Counted from the first letter of the stretch, positions 42,296 to 53,440 are shown. The stretch: 64,000 nucleotides of DNA from Rhodobacteraceae bacterium LMO-JJ12 (GCA_021555075.1 JAKGBX010000001.1:1054001-1118000), one strand, 5' to 3'. Notes: generated from the letters alone by a model not told the origin. A program made the numbers and translations.

Positions 42296-43703
42296 CGGGC
42301 CGTTTGCATTAACCCACATGCAGGCCAATGCTAGCCGGATTTACGGGTTGAACCGGGCGGCCGAGGCGCAGGGGCTGCACCGGGGCATGGCTTTCTCGGA
42401 TGCGCGCGCATTTTGCCTCGATCTGCAAAGTCGCCCGGCCGATCCCTTGGGCGATGCGTTTTTTTTGCGGATGCTGGCGCGCTGGGCCGGGCGCTATTGC
42501 CCCTGGGTGGGTCTGGAGGGCGAGGACGGGCTGGTGCTTAACGTCACCGGCTCGACCCATCTGTGGGGCTCGGAGGCGGCGATGTTGGGCGATATCGAGG
42601 CGCGGCTGGCGCGCGCCGGGCTGGAAGTGCGGATCGGACTGGCCGACACGCGCGGTGCGGCTTGGGCGCTGGCGCATTACGGTGGCGCGGGCGAGGGCGC
42701 GCGAGTGGCGACGCCGGGGGGGATGCGCGAGGGGATCGGGGCGTTGCCGGTGGCGGCGCTGCGTCTTAACGAGAAGGTCGGCGTGGCGTTGCAGCGGTTG
42801 GGGGTGCGTACGGTTTCGGACCTTTGCGCGCTGCCGCGTGCAGCGGTGAGCCGCAGGTTCGGACGCGATGTGCTGATGCGGCTCGACCAGGCGTTGGGCG
42901 ATCAGCCCGAGCAGATTTCGCCGCTGGCCGAGTTGCCGCATTACGGCGTGCGCATGACCTTGCCCGAGCCGATCGGGCTGAGCCGCGATGTGATGGCTGG
43001 GGCTGAACGGCTGCTGGAGCGGTTGTGTGAGAAGCTGAAGGATCAGGAAATGGGTGCGCGGGTGTTGTGCCTGACCTTGCAGCGGGTGGATCAGGATAGC
43101 CAGCAGGTTGAACTGCGGCTGGCGCGGCCCTTGCGCGATGTAGCGCGGATCCTGCCGCTGTTCGAGCGCGGGATAGATCAGGTCGAGGCCGGGTTCGGGA
43201 TTGACCTGATCCGGCTTGAGGCCACCCGGGTCGAGCCGCTGGCGGTCAGGCAGTTGAGTCATGTGACGCGCGGCGATAAGGATGCGCTCGATGATCTGAT
43301 AAGTCGCTTGGGCACACGCATCGGGCTGGACAATATCCAGCGCTTCCTGCCCGCCGATAGCCATATCCCCGAGCGTAGTTTTACAATCGCGCCCGCTGCA
43401 TGGTCGGAGCCGGAAGGATCGTGGGTGGCGCTGCGCCCGCGCCCGGTGCGGATGTTTCAACCTGAGCCGATTGCCGGGGCGGGGCCGCGCCCGCCTGCGC
43501 GGTTTTTCTGGCGGCGGGTGTGGCTGAGCACGGCGCGCGCCACCGGGCCAGAGCGGATCGCGCCGGAATGGTGGCTGGTGGATGAAAGATGGCGCTCGGG
43601 GTTGCGCGATTACTGGCAGGTGGAAACCCGCGAGGGGTGGCGGCTGTGGATGTATTACACGCCGCAAAACCCGGGCTGGTTCGTACAGGGGGAGTTTGCA
43701 TGA
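42222..43703 (+). CDS. imuB: Inactive Y-family polymerase homologue ImuB
   Basis: A 493-residue Y-family polymerase relative. Where active DinB enzymes have the acidic catalytic pair, this protein has GLVLNVTGSTHLWG, so it should lack polymerase activity, as known for ImuB. The helix-hairpin-helix and little-finger regions are retained (VSDLCALPRAAVSRRFG). ImuB bridges ImuA, DnaE2 and the sliding clamp. The start MSKRVVSLWFPRLA lies inside imuA and the end overlaps dnaE2 by four bases, so all three are translated in fixed proportion. Confidence 0.92.
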   Translation: MSKRVVSLWFPRLASDRALRARPVDGPFALTHMQANASRIYGLNRAAEAQGLHRGMAFSDARAFCLDLQSRPADPLGDAFFLRMLARWAGRYCPWVGLEGEDGLVLNVTGSTHLWGSEAAMLGDIEARLARAGLEVRIGLADTRGAAWALAHYGGAGEGARVATPGGMREGIGALPVAALRLNEKVGVALQRLGVRTVSDLCALPRAAVSRRFGRDVLMRLDQALGDQPEQISPLAELPHYGVRMTLPEPIGLSRDVMAGAERLLERLCEKLKDQEMGARVLCLTLQRVDQDSQQVELRLARPLRDVARILPLFERGIDQVEAGFGIDLIRLEATRVEPLAVRQLSHVTRGDKDALDDLISRLGTRIGLDNIQRFLPADSHIPERSFTIAPAAWSEPEGSWVALRPRPVRMFQPEPIAGAGPRPPARFFWRRVWLSTARATGPERIAPEWWLVDERWRSGLRDYWQVETREGWRLWMYYTPQNPGWFVQGEFA

Positions 43704-46700
43704 GCGAAATCAATCGCGACCACTGCCCGGCTGAGGCTTTGCGCTATGAACGGTTGGTCGCAGGTCATTTGGAACTAGGTTATGCAGAGCTGTGTCTGAC
43801 GACCAATTTCACGTTCCTGACGGGGGCTTCACATCCAGAGGAAATGGTCACCCGCGCGGCGGAATTGGGGTTGGCCGCCATCGCCATCACCGACCGCAAC
43901 TCGCTGGCCGGGGTGGTCCGGGCCTATGCGGCGTTAAAGGAGCTGAGGCGCACCTTGGATGAAACGAGCAGGATCCACTCCCAACAACACCAGGTAGATA
44001 GTAGCTCAGGGCAGGAAATCGGCCATCCCACCCCGATCCAGCGGCCCGACACACCCGCACTGCCGAAGCTGATCACAGGTTGCCGCTTGGTTCTGCGCGA
44101 CAGCACGGTAGATTGGATCGCTTTGCCGAGGGACCGCGCAGCCTATCAAAGGCTGACCCGGCTTCTGACTATCGGTAAGCGACGGGCCGATAAGGGCGAT
44201 TGTCACCTTGATCTGCGGGATCTGGTCGCGGGCTGTGCGGGTATGATCCTGATTGCGCTGCCGCAGGACAGCGTGGGGGCAAGACAGGTATCCCAGCATA
44301 TCGAAACCGTTCGGCGGCGCTTTCCTGGCAACGTCTTTCTCGGGGCTGCACCCCGCTATAATGGCAGCGATCAAGCCTATCTGGCGGCCTGTGCCCGCCT
44401 GGCACAGAAAACCTCTGCGCCGATGGTGGCCGTTGGCGACGTGCTGATGCACCGTTCCAGCCGACGCCAGTTGGCCGATGTTCTGACCTGCATGCGCGAA
44501 CATATTACCATTGATACGATCGGTACCCGGGCGCTGCCAAATACCGAAAGGCGGTTGAAAGGCGCGGCGGACATGGCGCGGCTGTTTCGCAGTCATCCCG
44601 CCGCCATCCGCCGCACGCTGGAGATCGCCGCAAATTGCAGCTTCTGCCTCAGCGAACTCAGCTATGAATATCCTGACGAAATCGCCGAGGGCGAGGCGCC
44701 GCAGGCCCGGCTGGAACGGTTAACGGAAGAAGGGTTGAAGCGACGCTGCCCTGATGGCGTATCCGACCGCTATCGGGCGATGGCAAAAAAGGAGCTGAAA
44801 CTGGTCGAGGAGCTGGGTTTTTCCGCCTATTTCCTGACTGTGCATAACATCGTGCAATATGCCCGCAGCCAGCAGATCCTTTGCCAGGGACGCGGCTCGG
44901 CCGCCAATTCGATTCTATGCTACGCGCTTGGCATTACCGACGTCTCGCCCGATCAGATCACCATGGTGTTTGAGCGGTTCGTGTCGAAATATCGGGGCGA
45001 GCCGCCGGATATCGACGTCGATTTCGAACATGAACGCCGCGAGGAAGTGATCCAGCATATTTATAGAAAATACGGTCGCCACCGTGCTGGCCTATGTGCG
45101 ACGGTGATCCATTTCCGCTCGCGCGCGGCGATCCGCGAGGTCGGCAAAGTGATGGGGCTGTCTCAGGACGTGACTGCCAGCCTCTCGGGACAGATCTGGG
45201 GTATGTCAAATGACGGGGCTGATCCGGATCGTATCCGCGAACTGGGACTTGACCCGACCGACCGCCGCCTTGCCCAGACCATCCGTCTGATCGGAGAAAT
45301 CATCGGCTTTCCGCGCCATCTTTCCCAGCATGTCGGCGGCTTTGTTATCACTAAGGGGCGGCTCGACGAGTTGTGCCCGATTGAAAACGCGGCGATGGAA
45401 GACCGCACGATGATCGAATGGGACAAGGACGACATCGACACTCTGGGTATTCTGAAGGTCGATGTGCTGGGGCTTGGAATGTTGACATGCATTCGGAAAT
45501 GTTTCGATCTGCTGGAGGTGCATGGCGGCGAAACCCTGAGCATTGCCACCGTGCCGCAGGCTGATAGAGCGACCTATGACATGCTCTGCATCGCCGATGC
45601 GGTGGGGGTGTTCCAAGTAGAAAGCCGCGCACAGATGAATTTCTTGCCACGCATGAAACCGCGCGAATTCTATGACCTGGTGATCGAAGTGGCAATCGTG
45701 CGCCCCGGGCCGATCCAGGGCGGCATGGTGCAGCCCTATATCAAGCGGCGACAGGGGCTGGAGGCGGTCGGCTTTCCCTCAAGAGAACTGGAAAGCGTGC
45801 TGGGCAAGACGCTTGGCGTGCCGCTGTTTCAGGAGCAGGCGATGCAGATCGCCGTGGTAGCCGCCGGGTTCACCCCGGAAGAAGCCGATCGTCTGCGCCG
45901 CTCACTCGCTTCATTCCGGCGGATGGGCACAATCGCCGTGTTCCGCGATCGGTTCGTCGAAGGCATGCTCAAGAACGGCTATGAACCCGACTTCGCCGAC
46001 CGATGCTTTTCCCAGATCGAGGGATTTGCCGATTACGGTTTTCCCGAAAGCCATGCCGCCGCTTTTGCGATGCTCGTCTATGTCTCGGCTTGGCTGAAAT
46101 GTCACCACCCGGCAATTTTCGCCTGCGCACTGCTGAATTCCCAGCCGATGGGGTTCTACGCGCCGGCCCAGATCGTGCGTGATGCGCGCGAGCATCAAGT
46201 GGAGCTGCGCCCGATCTGCGTCAATCACAGCATCTGGGATAACACGCTGGAACGCCGCGCTGATGGCGCGCTGGCGCTGCGCCTCGGCTTCCGCCAGATC
46301 AAGGGTTTCAAGGAGGACGACGCGGATTGGATCGCGGCGGCGCGCGGCAATGGCTATCCGGATCCGGAGGCGCTGTGGCTGCGCGCGGGGCTGGCGCCGT
46401 CGGTGTTGGAGCGGCTGGCTGAGGCGGATGCGTTTGTTGATATGGGGCTCACGCGGCGCGATGCGCTCTGGCAGGTGAAGGCGATCCAGGGGCAGATGCC
46501 GCTACCGCTGTTTAATGATCCAATCGGGGGCGAGGGTATTGTTGAGCCTGCCGTGACCCTGTCGGCGATGCATTTGGGCGAGGAGGTGGTCGAGGATTAC
46601 GTCTCGATGCGGCTGACGCTGAGGGCGCATCCGATGGAACTGTTGCGGCCGAGCCTGCCGGGGCTGACGCCACATACCAAGCTGCACAGTGCGCCGCTGG

Positions 46701-47092
46701 GACGGGTGACGGTTTGTGGCCTGGTGATCACCCGCCAACGCCCTGGCACTGCATCTGGGGTGATCTTTTTGACGCTGGAGGACGAAACCGGGGTGTCCAA
46801 CATCGTGGTATGGCCCAAGATTTATGAACGCTACCGGCGTGCGGTGATGGGCGGTCGGTTGCTCAGAGTGATGGGGTATATTCAGAAGGAAGGCATTGTT
46901 GTGCACCTGATCGCGCAGGAGGTAGAAGACATATCGCATCGCCTCAGCGAACTGGGCCATCCGATGGATGAAGCTGTGGGCGTGACCCTGCCGCAGGCCG
47001 ATGATGCGCCGCGACCGACGAAACACACCCGCAGCGCTCGCCACCCGCGCGAACAGGCCAAGAGGCTATTTCCTAGCCGCGATTTTCATTGA
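43700..47092 (+). CDS. dnaE2: Error-prone DNA polymerase DnaE2
   Basis: A 1130-residue C-family polymerase that carries out mutagenic synthesis over DNA damage with ImuA and ImuB. The N-terminal PHP domain starts at YAELCLTTNFTFLTGAS. The catalytic aspartates lie in PPDIDVDFEHERREEV. An OB-fold domain is near the C-terminus (RVTVCGLVITRQRPG). The length and missing tau-binding tail separate it from the replicative DnaE. The ATG overlaps the imuB stop. An IS remnant begins about 70 bases downstream. Confidence 0.95.
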   Translation: MSEINRDHCPAEALRYERLVAGHLELGYAELCLTTNFTFLTGASHPEEMVTRAAELGLAAIAITDRNSLAGVVRAYAALKELRRTLDETSRIHSQQHQVDSSSGQEIGHPTPIQRPDTPALPKLITGCRLVLRDSTVDWIALPRDRAAYQRLTRLLTIGKRRADKGDCHLDLRDLVAGCAGMILIALPQDSVGARQVSQHIETVRRRFPGNVFLGAAPRYNGSDQAYLAACARLAQKTSAPMVAVGDVLMHRSSRRQLADVLTCMREHITIDTIGTRALPNTERRLKGAADMARLFRSHPAAIRRTLEIAANCSFCLSELSYEYPDEIAEGEAPQARLERLTEEGLKRRCPDGVSDRYRAMAKKELKLVEELGFSAYFLTVHNIVQYARSQQILCQGRGSAANSILCYALGITDVSPDQITMVFERFVSKYRGEPPDIDVDFEHERREEVIQHIYRKYGRHRAGLCATVIHFRSRAAIREVGKVMGLSQDVTASLSGQIWGMSNDGADPDRIRELGLDPTDRRLAQTIRLIGEIIGFPRHLSQHVGGFVITKGRLDELCPIENAAMEDRTMIEWDKDDIDTLGILKVDVLGLGMLTCIRKCFDLLEVHGGETLSIATVPQADRATYDMLCIADAVGVFQVESRAQMNFLPRMKPREFYDLVIEVAIVRPGPIQGGMVQPYIKRRQGLEAVGFPSRELESVLGKTLGVPLFQEQAMQIAVVAAGFTPEEADRLRRSLASFRRMGTIAVFRDRFVEGMLKNGYEPDFADRCFSQIEGFADYGFPESHAAAFAMLVYVSAWLKCHHPAIFACALLNSQPMGFYAPAQIVRDAREHQVELRPICVNHSIWDNTLERRADGALALRLGFRQIKGFKEDDADWIAAARGNGYPDPEALWLRAGLAPSVLERLAEADAFVDMGLTRRDALWQVKAIQGQMPLPLFNDPIGGEGIVEPAVTLSAMHLGEEVVEDYVSMRLTLRAHPMELLRPSLPGLTPHTKLHSAPLGRVTVCGLVITRQRPGTASGVIFLTLEDETGVSNIVVWPKIYERYRRAVMGGRLLRVMGYIQKEGIVVHLIAQEVEDISHRLSELGHPMDEAVGVTLPQADDAPRPTKHTRSARHPREQAKRLFPSRDFH

Positions 47093-47162
47093 GGCGCAGA
47101 GCCTGCCAACTGATGGGGTTTATGCAAGACCGTTTCGCTCAAATACTTCGTGAAACCTATCT

Positions 47163-47453
47163 GTTGAGCTACTCCCCAATAGTTGGACAGGATCTGGCGT
47201 AATTTAGGCTACTCTTTGGAGTTGCGGATCGGGTTTTGTTGTTTCAATTCTACTGCCAGTAGACCACGGCAAGTGGTCTGCCGCCAAATGAGGAATGCGG
47301 GCGCTTGTGGTTGTAGAACTCGATCCATTTTCTGACGCCCGCCTTGGCCTCTGATCCGGTCTCCCAGGCGTGTAAGTAAACGCATTCGTATTTCAATGAT
47401 CGCCACAAGCGTTCGACAAAGATGTTGTCAAGGCACCGGCCCTTGCCATCCAT
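47163..47453 (-). mobile_element. Truncated IS3-family insertion sequence
   Basis: One end of an IS3-like element is preserved. The outer end near 47163-47192 (GAGCTACTCCCCAATAGTTG, then GACAGG) resembles the terminal repeat of this family, and the transposase C-terminus reads inward on the minus strand. The other end and most of the transposase are missing, so the copy cannot move by itself. Confidence 0.7.
47250..47453 (-). pseudogene. IS3-family transposase, C-terminal fragment
   Basis: About 68 codons remain, including MDGKGRCLDNIFVERLWRSL with the last catalytic Glu of the DDE triad and the closing EFYNHKRPHSSFGGRPL. The two catalytic aspartates and the whole N-terminal part are absent. 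The frame runs on upstream to 47549 but that part shows no transposase likeness. Confidence 0.85.
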
Positions 47454-47673
47454 CCACCGCCCCGGCAGTGCATGTTTACATGCATGAAAGGGGGAGATAC
47501 GGATGGCTGATCGCCGCAACCGGTCGGTCCAAACAAATGATGTGAACATTTTTGATGCTAGAACCTGTTCGCAAGGTCATTTCGAGAGTTGGGAAAATCG
47601 CGACGAGATTGGCGTCAATCCCTCTTCGTCCACCATCTTGTCCCGAGCCGAACCCCGACGTAAGGCATTGCCC

Positions 47674-49032
47674 ATGAGCGCTGAGAACACATACGGCAGT
47701 CATGCAAAAGCGGCAATGATGCTGGGATTGCCGTTAATTGGCGGCAATCTCGCTCAGTTCTCTATCACCATAACCGATACTGTAATGCTGGGTTGGTATG
47801 ATGTCAGCGCGCTGGCCGCGCAGGTTCTTGGCGGAATGGTTGTTTTCGTGCTTTTCATCTTTGGTTCGGGTTTTGCACTGGCGGTCATGCCGGCTGTGGC
47901 CGAAGCAGAGGCCGCAAAAGACGACACAAGGGTGCGCCGCGTGACGCGAATGGGGCTTTGGGCTTCCTTGGCTTTCGGTATCGCTTGCCTGCCAGTATTT
48001 CTCTTCGCACGCCCATTGCTGCTCGCTCTGGGGCAAGACGTCTCTATGGTCGAGCTAGCGGCACAATATATGGAAATAGCCGGCTTTGGGGTTATCTTTG
48101 CCCTAATCGGAATGGTGCTCAAATCCTACCTTTCCGCACTTGAACATACAGGCATAGTCTTATGGTCTTCGATGGCGGGGGCGCTGCTCAATGGCCTTGT
48201 GAACTATGCGCTTATCTTTGGTAACTGGGGTGCGCCCGAGTTGGGAATCCGTGGCGCCGCAGCGGCTTCACTCCTAGTGCAATTGGTGATGTTGGTGTTC
48301 TTGTTACTCTATGTAATCCTGGTGGTGCCGCATCATCATCTGTTTCAGCGAATGTGGCGGGTCGACGTTGGCGCGCTTTGGTTTGTCTTGAGGCTCGGTA
48401 CACCGATCGGCTTTACCAGTCTCGCAGAAGTCAGCTTGTTTGCCGCAAGTTCGGTAATGATGGGCTGGCTTGGCGAGGTTGCTCTGGCGGCGCATGGCAT
48501 AGTTCTGCAAATAGCCTCAGCAGCCTTCATGGTTCATCTGGGTCTGGCCAGTGCTGCCACGGTTCGTGCTGGGCGTGCCGTTGGACGACGAGATAGCATC
48601 GGATTGAGACGTGGCGCCCAAGTGGTGTTGGTAGCCTCTATGTTGTTGGCGCTATTGTCGATGGCATTGTTCTTGTTGGTGCCTGACTGGCTTGTCGGTA
48701 TTTTTCTCGATCCGTCTGATCTGCGACGTGATGCAGTGCTGGCCACCGGAGTAATGTTGATGGCGGCGGCGGCCCTGTTTCAGTTAGTGGATGCGGCTCA
48801 GGTCATGGCACTCGGGCTTTTGCGTGGGGTGCAGGACACACGCGTTCCAATGCTGATTGCTGTTTTGGCCTATTGGGTGATTGGTGTTCCAACCAGCTAT
48901 ATTCTGGGTTTTGTGGTTGGGTTTGACGGTGTCGGCGTGTGGCTTGGCCTTGCTGTGGGGTTGGCGTTTGCTGCGGTACTGTTGGTTTGGCGTTTCTGGA
49001 CTGTGGGAATCGGTCGCGCCATGCAGGCTTGA
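47674..49032 (+). CDS. MATE-family multidrug/toxin efflux protein
   Basis: A 452-residue membrane protein with about twelve helices in two halves. It begins MMLGLPLIGGNLAQFSITITDTVMLGWY, the MATE/NorM start with the conserved Asp and D-x-x-MLG pattern. It exports cationic drugs or metabolites in exchange for sodium or protons. I chose ATG 47674 with AAGG upstream; an upstream in-frame extension to 47503 runs into the IS junction and looks non-coding. Confidence 0.9.
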   Translation: MSAENTYGSHAKAAMMLGLPLIGGNLAQFSITITDTVMLGWYDVSALAAQVLGGMVVFVLFIFGSGFALAVMPAVAEAEAAKDDTRVRRVTRMGLWASLAFGIACLPVFLFARPLLLALGQDVSMVELAAQYMEIAGFGVIFALIGMVLKSYLSALEHTGIVLWSSMAGALLNGLVNYALIFGNWGAPELGIRGAAAASLLVQLVMLVFLLLYVILVVPHHHLFQRMWRVDVGALWFVLRLGTPIGFTSLAEVSLFAASSVMMGWLGEVALAAHGIVLQIASAAFMVHLGLASAATVRAGRAVGRRDSIGLRRGAQVVLVASMLLALLSMALFLLVPDWLVGIFLDPSDLRRDAVLATGVMLMAAAALFQLVDAAQVMALGLLRGVQDTRVPMLIAVLAYWVIGVPTSYILGFVVGFDGVGVWLGLAVGLAFAAVLLVWRFWTVGIGRAMQA

Positions 49033-49191
49033 CCGCCGCCAGCCGCTCCTGTTTTTCGCAGAACAAAGACTTACTGTCCGTTCTCAGGCTCGAGACTGGC
49101 CGTAATCGTATCGGCGATCAGGATAACTATGCCATCGGTCATGCGAAGCGGCGCGCACTTCTTTGTTTAAGTTCCGTTTCTGGTTCAAAGA

Positions 49192-49589
49192 TTAGTCCTT
49201 GAGTAACCGATCGGCTTTCTTGCGCACCAGTACCGAGCGCAAATCATGCATAGCCAAGAGTAGAGCGTCTGTTACATGCTCTAGTTGTTCGTCGGTGGCG
49301 CGGCTTTGCGCCCAGTGGGTAGTCAAGTTAAGGTAGTCGACAGCACGGAGAATATCGTCGATATCACGAGCCGCCAATATCTCCGCGCGCTCTGCCATCC
49401 AATCTTCGATCGCTTCCACATCTTCCGAAGACAGTTCACGCTGACCATGCGGTTTGATTTCGCCATTGCGCATGTTTACAATGGCAATCTGGTCCATTTC
49501 TATCCGCCGCTGGCGGTTTTCCGTGTCTAGGCGGAATACAAAGGCGCCGTTTTCCCGCACCCTAAAGTAATAGTCTGGTAAATCGGCGC

Positions 49590-49593
<4 letters not shown>
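49192..49593 (-). CDS. Conserved hypothetical protein, co-translated with aspC group
   Basis: A 133-residue acidic, probably cytoplasmic protein with no membrane segment. The N-terminal half looks beta-rich (YYFRVRENGAFVFRLD), the rest helical and charged. I do not recognise a family. Its ATG overlaps the stop of the 62-residue gene before it (ATGA), which in turn overlaps aspC, so the three form one translational unit. Confidence 0.7.
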
Positions 49594-51007
<1,414 letters not shown>

Positions 51008-51077
51008 TTACTGTCATAGGTTGCGCGCAAAGACCGATCAAGCGCGTTCGGCCGCTATGGACAAAGAGGATGAGATG

Positions 51078-51482
51078 ATGAGCGAAGACACGACAGAAGG
51101 TTGGTTCGATGCGGAGAGTGCCACTTTGGGTGACAGGATCACCGGCGCGCGCGATGCGGCAGGGATGAACCAGAAGGAACTTTCCAAGCGAATCGGTATC
51201 AAGTTGACGACTTTGCAGGACTGGGAAAATGATTTGTCCGAACCGCGCGCCAACAAGTTGCAAATGCTGGCTGGGCTGCTTAACGTTTCAATCACTTGGC
51301 TCCTTGAAGGCGTGGGGGATGGTGTCGACGGACCTGATGAAGGCCCACCAATCGATGAAGATATGCGCAGTATCCTGTCGGAACTGCGCGAGTTGAAAGC
51401 ACGAGCAAATAAGACGGCCAATCGTCTGGGTGCTTTGGAAAAACGCCTGGCCGGATTTCTGAAGGAACACGGAATTGGATGA
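51078..51482 (+). CDS. XRE-family transcriptional regulator
   Basis: The 134-residue protein has an XRE helix-turn-helix at about residues 15-75 (LGDRITGARDAAGMNQKELS, then LTTLQDWENDLSEPRA). A Pro/Asp-rich linker and a C-terminal coiled coil (SELRELKARANKTANRLGAL) follow and probably make it a dimer. AGAGGA precedes two adjacent ATG codons at 51075 and 51078. The stop is one base before the sdhE start, so the two are coupled. Target genes unknown. Confidence 0.85.
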   Translation: MSEDTTEGWFDAESATLGDRITGARDAAGMNQKELSKRIGIKLTTLQDWENDLSEPRANKLQMLAGLLNVSITWLLEGVGDGVDGPDEGPPIDEDMRSILSELRELKARANKTANRLGALEKRLAGFLKEHGIG

Positions 51483-51483
51483 G

Positions 51484-51753
51484 ATGAGGCCTGAAGGGGA
51501 GAGCCGCGAAGCCCGGTTGAAGCGGATGAAAATGCGTTCCATGCGGCGTGGAACTAAGGAGATGGACCTGATCCTGATGCGGTTTGCAGAGGAGCGTCTT
51601 GACGCGATGAACGAGGAGCGCCTTGATGCCTATGACCGGCTCCTGAGTGAAAATGACCAAGATCTCTATCAATGGGTTAGTGGCCAAGCGAAGCCACCTG
51701 CGAATGTTTTAGAAATGGTTTTTGAAATCCGTTCGGCGCTTGATACCGACTAG
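51484..51753 (+). CDS. sdhE: FAD assembly factor SdhE
   Basis: An 89-residue protein of the SdhE/YgfY (DUF339) family, which helps attach FAD covalently to the flavoprotein subunit of succinate dehydrogenase. The signature R-x-M-R-R-G-x-x-E is seen as SMRRGTKEMD, followed by DRLLSENDQDLYQWVSG. The ATG lies one base after the stop of the XRE gene; a TTG three codons earlier is possible. Confidence 0.9.
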   Translation: MRPEGESREARLKRMKMRSMRRGTKEMDLILMRFAEERLDAMNEERLDAYDRLLSENDQDLYQWVSGQAKPPANVLEMVFEIRSALDTD

Positions 51754-51870
51754 GTTTTGCAGGTGCGGCGACATCAGGGTATGTAAATCCTGAATGTGTT
51801 GGCTCTGTCTATAAGTCTATAGAGAGAGGCGTGACTTAGCCGCAATACTTCGAGCAATAATCACATTAGC

Positions 51871-51896
51871 GCGAATTTTAGCAAAGCAAAATTCGC
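51871..51896. promoter_or_regulatory. Inverted repeat upstream of the MarR-type gene
   Basis: GCGAATTTT (51871-51879) and AAAATTCGC (51888-51896) are perfect complements around an eight-base spacer, 65 bases before the MarR start codon. MarR regulators often bind such repeats in their own promoters, so autoregulation is plausible. It could instead be a hairpin ending the sdhE transcript. Confidence 0.5.
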
Positions 51897-51961
51897 GTTT
51901 AACGGATTTTTTGGCTTTTTCCTGCATTTCTCATAGCTGAGTTGTTTCGACGGAGATGAGA

Positions 51962-52489
51962 ATGAGTGTTCATATGCCGATAAGCCAAGAACCCGTAGCC
52001 AAGCGACGATTGGGCGACGGGTCTGAGGTAGGGTTTATGGCAGGGTACCTTGATGCGCTTTCGCTAGTCGAGCGGTTGCACAGGTTATTGCTAGACGTGA
52101 TCAAGGACGAGTTTGAGCGCGTCGGTGTTCTTGATATCAACGCGGTCCAAGCATTGCTCTTGTTCAACATCGGCGACAACGAAGTAACAGCGGGCGAGCT
52201 GAAATCGCGTGGCTACTATCAGGGATCAAACGTCAGTTACAATCTCAAAAAGCTGGTCGAGATGGGATACATGCATCACCAGCGTTGCGAGATCGACCGC
52301 CGCTCAGTGCGGGTGAGGCTGACTGAGAGGGGGCGCGAGATTCGAGATGTAGTTGGGTCACTATTTGGCCGTCATGCTGAAGGATTGGTTAAGAAGAACG
52401 CGCTTAGCTTCGAGGGGTTAGATGATATCACCACGGCTCTACGGCGCGTGGAACGATATTGGTCTGAACAGATACGATACATCTACTGA
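51962..52489 (+). CDS. MarR-type winged-helix transcriptional regulator
   Basis: A 175-residue protein with a MarR-type winged helix. The recognition part is visible as TAGELKSRGYYQGSNVSYNL, and the wing as RRSVRVRLTERGREI. It resembles the LdtR-like MarR group conserved in alphaproteobacteria. GGAG precedes ATG 51962 by six bases. Effector and targets are unknown. Confidence 0.85.
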   Translation: MSVHMPISQEPVAKRRLGDGSEVGFMAGYLDALSLVERLHRLLLDVIKDEFERVGVLDINAVQALLLFNIGDNEVTAGELKSRGYYQGSNVSYNLKKLVEMGYMHHQRCEIDRRSVRVRLTERGREIRDVVGSLFGRHAEGLVKKNALSFEGLDDITTALRRVERYWSEQIRYIY

Positions 52490-52510
52490 TGGCATTGATG
52501 AGCTATCCCC

Positions 52511-52529
52511 CCCCCCGAAATTCGGGGGG
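52511..52529 (+). terminator. C/G hairpin after the MarR gene
   Basis: Six C (52511-52516) pair with six G (52524-52529) around GAAATTC, 22 bases after the stop codon. A T run is lacking, so termination strength is uncertain. Confidence 0.4.
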
Positions 52530-52550
52530 AGCTTAGTTATCTCTCGAGAT

Positions 52551-52848
52551 ATGGACCTTTGGGTATATCAACGGGGGGCCTCACCCTCGCCTCATCACGG
52601 CCCGGAAAACCCACCGACAACGCCCACATCGTGGCATTCAACGGCAAGGTCCGTGCCGGGTTCTTGAACGCGCACTGATTCATGGGGCTGAAAGATACCG
52701 CCGAAAAGTTGGAGGCTTGGCCCCTCTCGGCAAATTGCTCTGCAATCGCCTGCCGGGTCAGTTCTCGGTGACATCAACAGACCGACCGCACAGCGCGATT
52801 GGGAACAAAGCCCCGGCAGCGCTGATGAAATTACCAGACTCATCCAGC
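52551..52848 (+). pseudogene. Decayed IS3-type (IS407-like) transposase C-terminus
   Basis: Pieces of a transposase C-terminus are spread over three phases. DLWVYQRG appears from 52551 in one frame. RPGKPTDNAHIVAFNGKVRA appears from 52598 in a second, interrupted by TGA at 52676 where relatives have Trp (NAHWF). RPHSAIGNKAP appears from 52783 in a third. About 50-60 bases of unrelated sequence lie between the last two. It is a dead remnant with at least two frameshifts and one stop. Confidence 0.8.
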
Positions 52849-53011
52849 CCGTCTGTGTGATCATACTGCGGGAAATCTAGCCCCAAGCGGGGACACTTCG
52901 GGTAACACATCAGACGCCTCAATATGATACGTTAAACTAAATGCCCGAAAACGTCGGCAAGGTGATTGAGAGAATATCGCTACAGCGCCACGATAAGGGC
53001 CAGAGTTGGCA

Positions 53012-53440
53012 TCACCAATGACCGATATTTTCCATACTGGCCCACGGCTCCAATGGTGGGAGCGGGTTACCTTTTTGAAGGAGTTCAATGGATATGTTAT
53101 CGGGCGAACGGATGAATGCCATGCGCCCATCGCGCGGCGGACGGTTGATCACTATGCCGCTGTCCATTAGGTGCTGACACATCTCATAAATGTTGCCGAC
53201 TTCGTAGGCAAGATGACCGAAATGGCGGCTGTCGGATGGCAGTCCGTCGTCCCCGTCCCAGTTGTAGGTGAGCTCGACGGGGCAATCAGGCTGCTCTGGT
53301 GGTGCCATGAATATTAGAGAAAACCGCCCCTCTTCGCTGTCATAGTGGCGGGTCTTTACCAGGCCCAGAATTTCAAAAAATGAAATGGCTTTCTCCAGAT
53401 CTTTGACCCGGACCATTGTGTGGAGATATTTCAGGTGCAT
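53012..53440 (-). CDS. gloA: Lactoylglutathione lyase (glyoxalase I)
   Basis: A 142-residue vicinal-oxygen-chelate enzyme that converts the methylglyoxal-glutathione adduct to S-lactoylglutathione. Metal ligands are His in YLHTMVRV, Glu in PVELTYNW, His in HFGHLAYEV and Glu in ISIELLQ, all in the usual order. The start MHLKYLHTM has GAGG upstream. It is an isolated reverse-strand gene next to the transposase remnant. Confidence 0.92.
   Translation of the reverse strand: MHLKYLHTMVRVKDLEKAISFFEILGLVKTRHYDSEEGRFSLIFMAPPEQPDCPVELTYNWDGDDGLPSDSRHFGHLAYEVGNIYEMCQHLMDSGIVINRPPRDGRMAFIRSPDNISIELLQKGNPLPPLEPWASMENIGHW

Noticed and set aside
40733-42328. 531-codon minus-strand frame opposite kynU and imuA
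   Set aside because: It crosses two genes with recognisable motifs on the other strand and shows no domain pattern.
42309-43667. 452-codon minus-strand frame opposite imuB
   Set aside because: His/Pro/Arg/Gln-rich composition with no family pattern; it is the shadow of imuB.
47503-47673. 57-residue N-terminal extension of the MATE protein
   Set aside because: The extension is polar, lies at an IS junction and has no MATE likeness; ATG 47674 with AAGG fits the family start.
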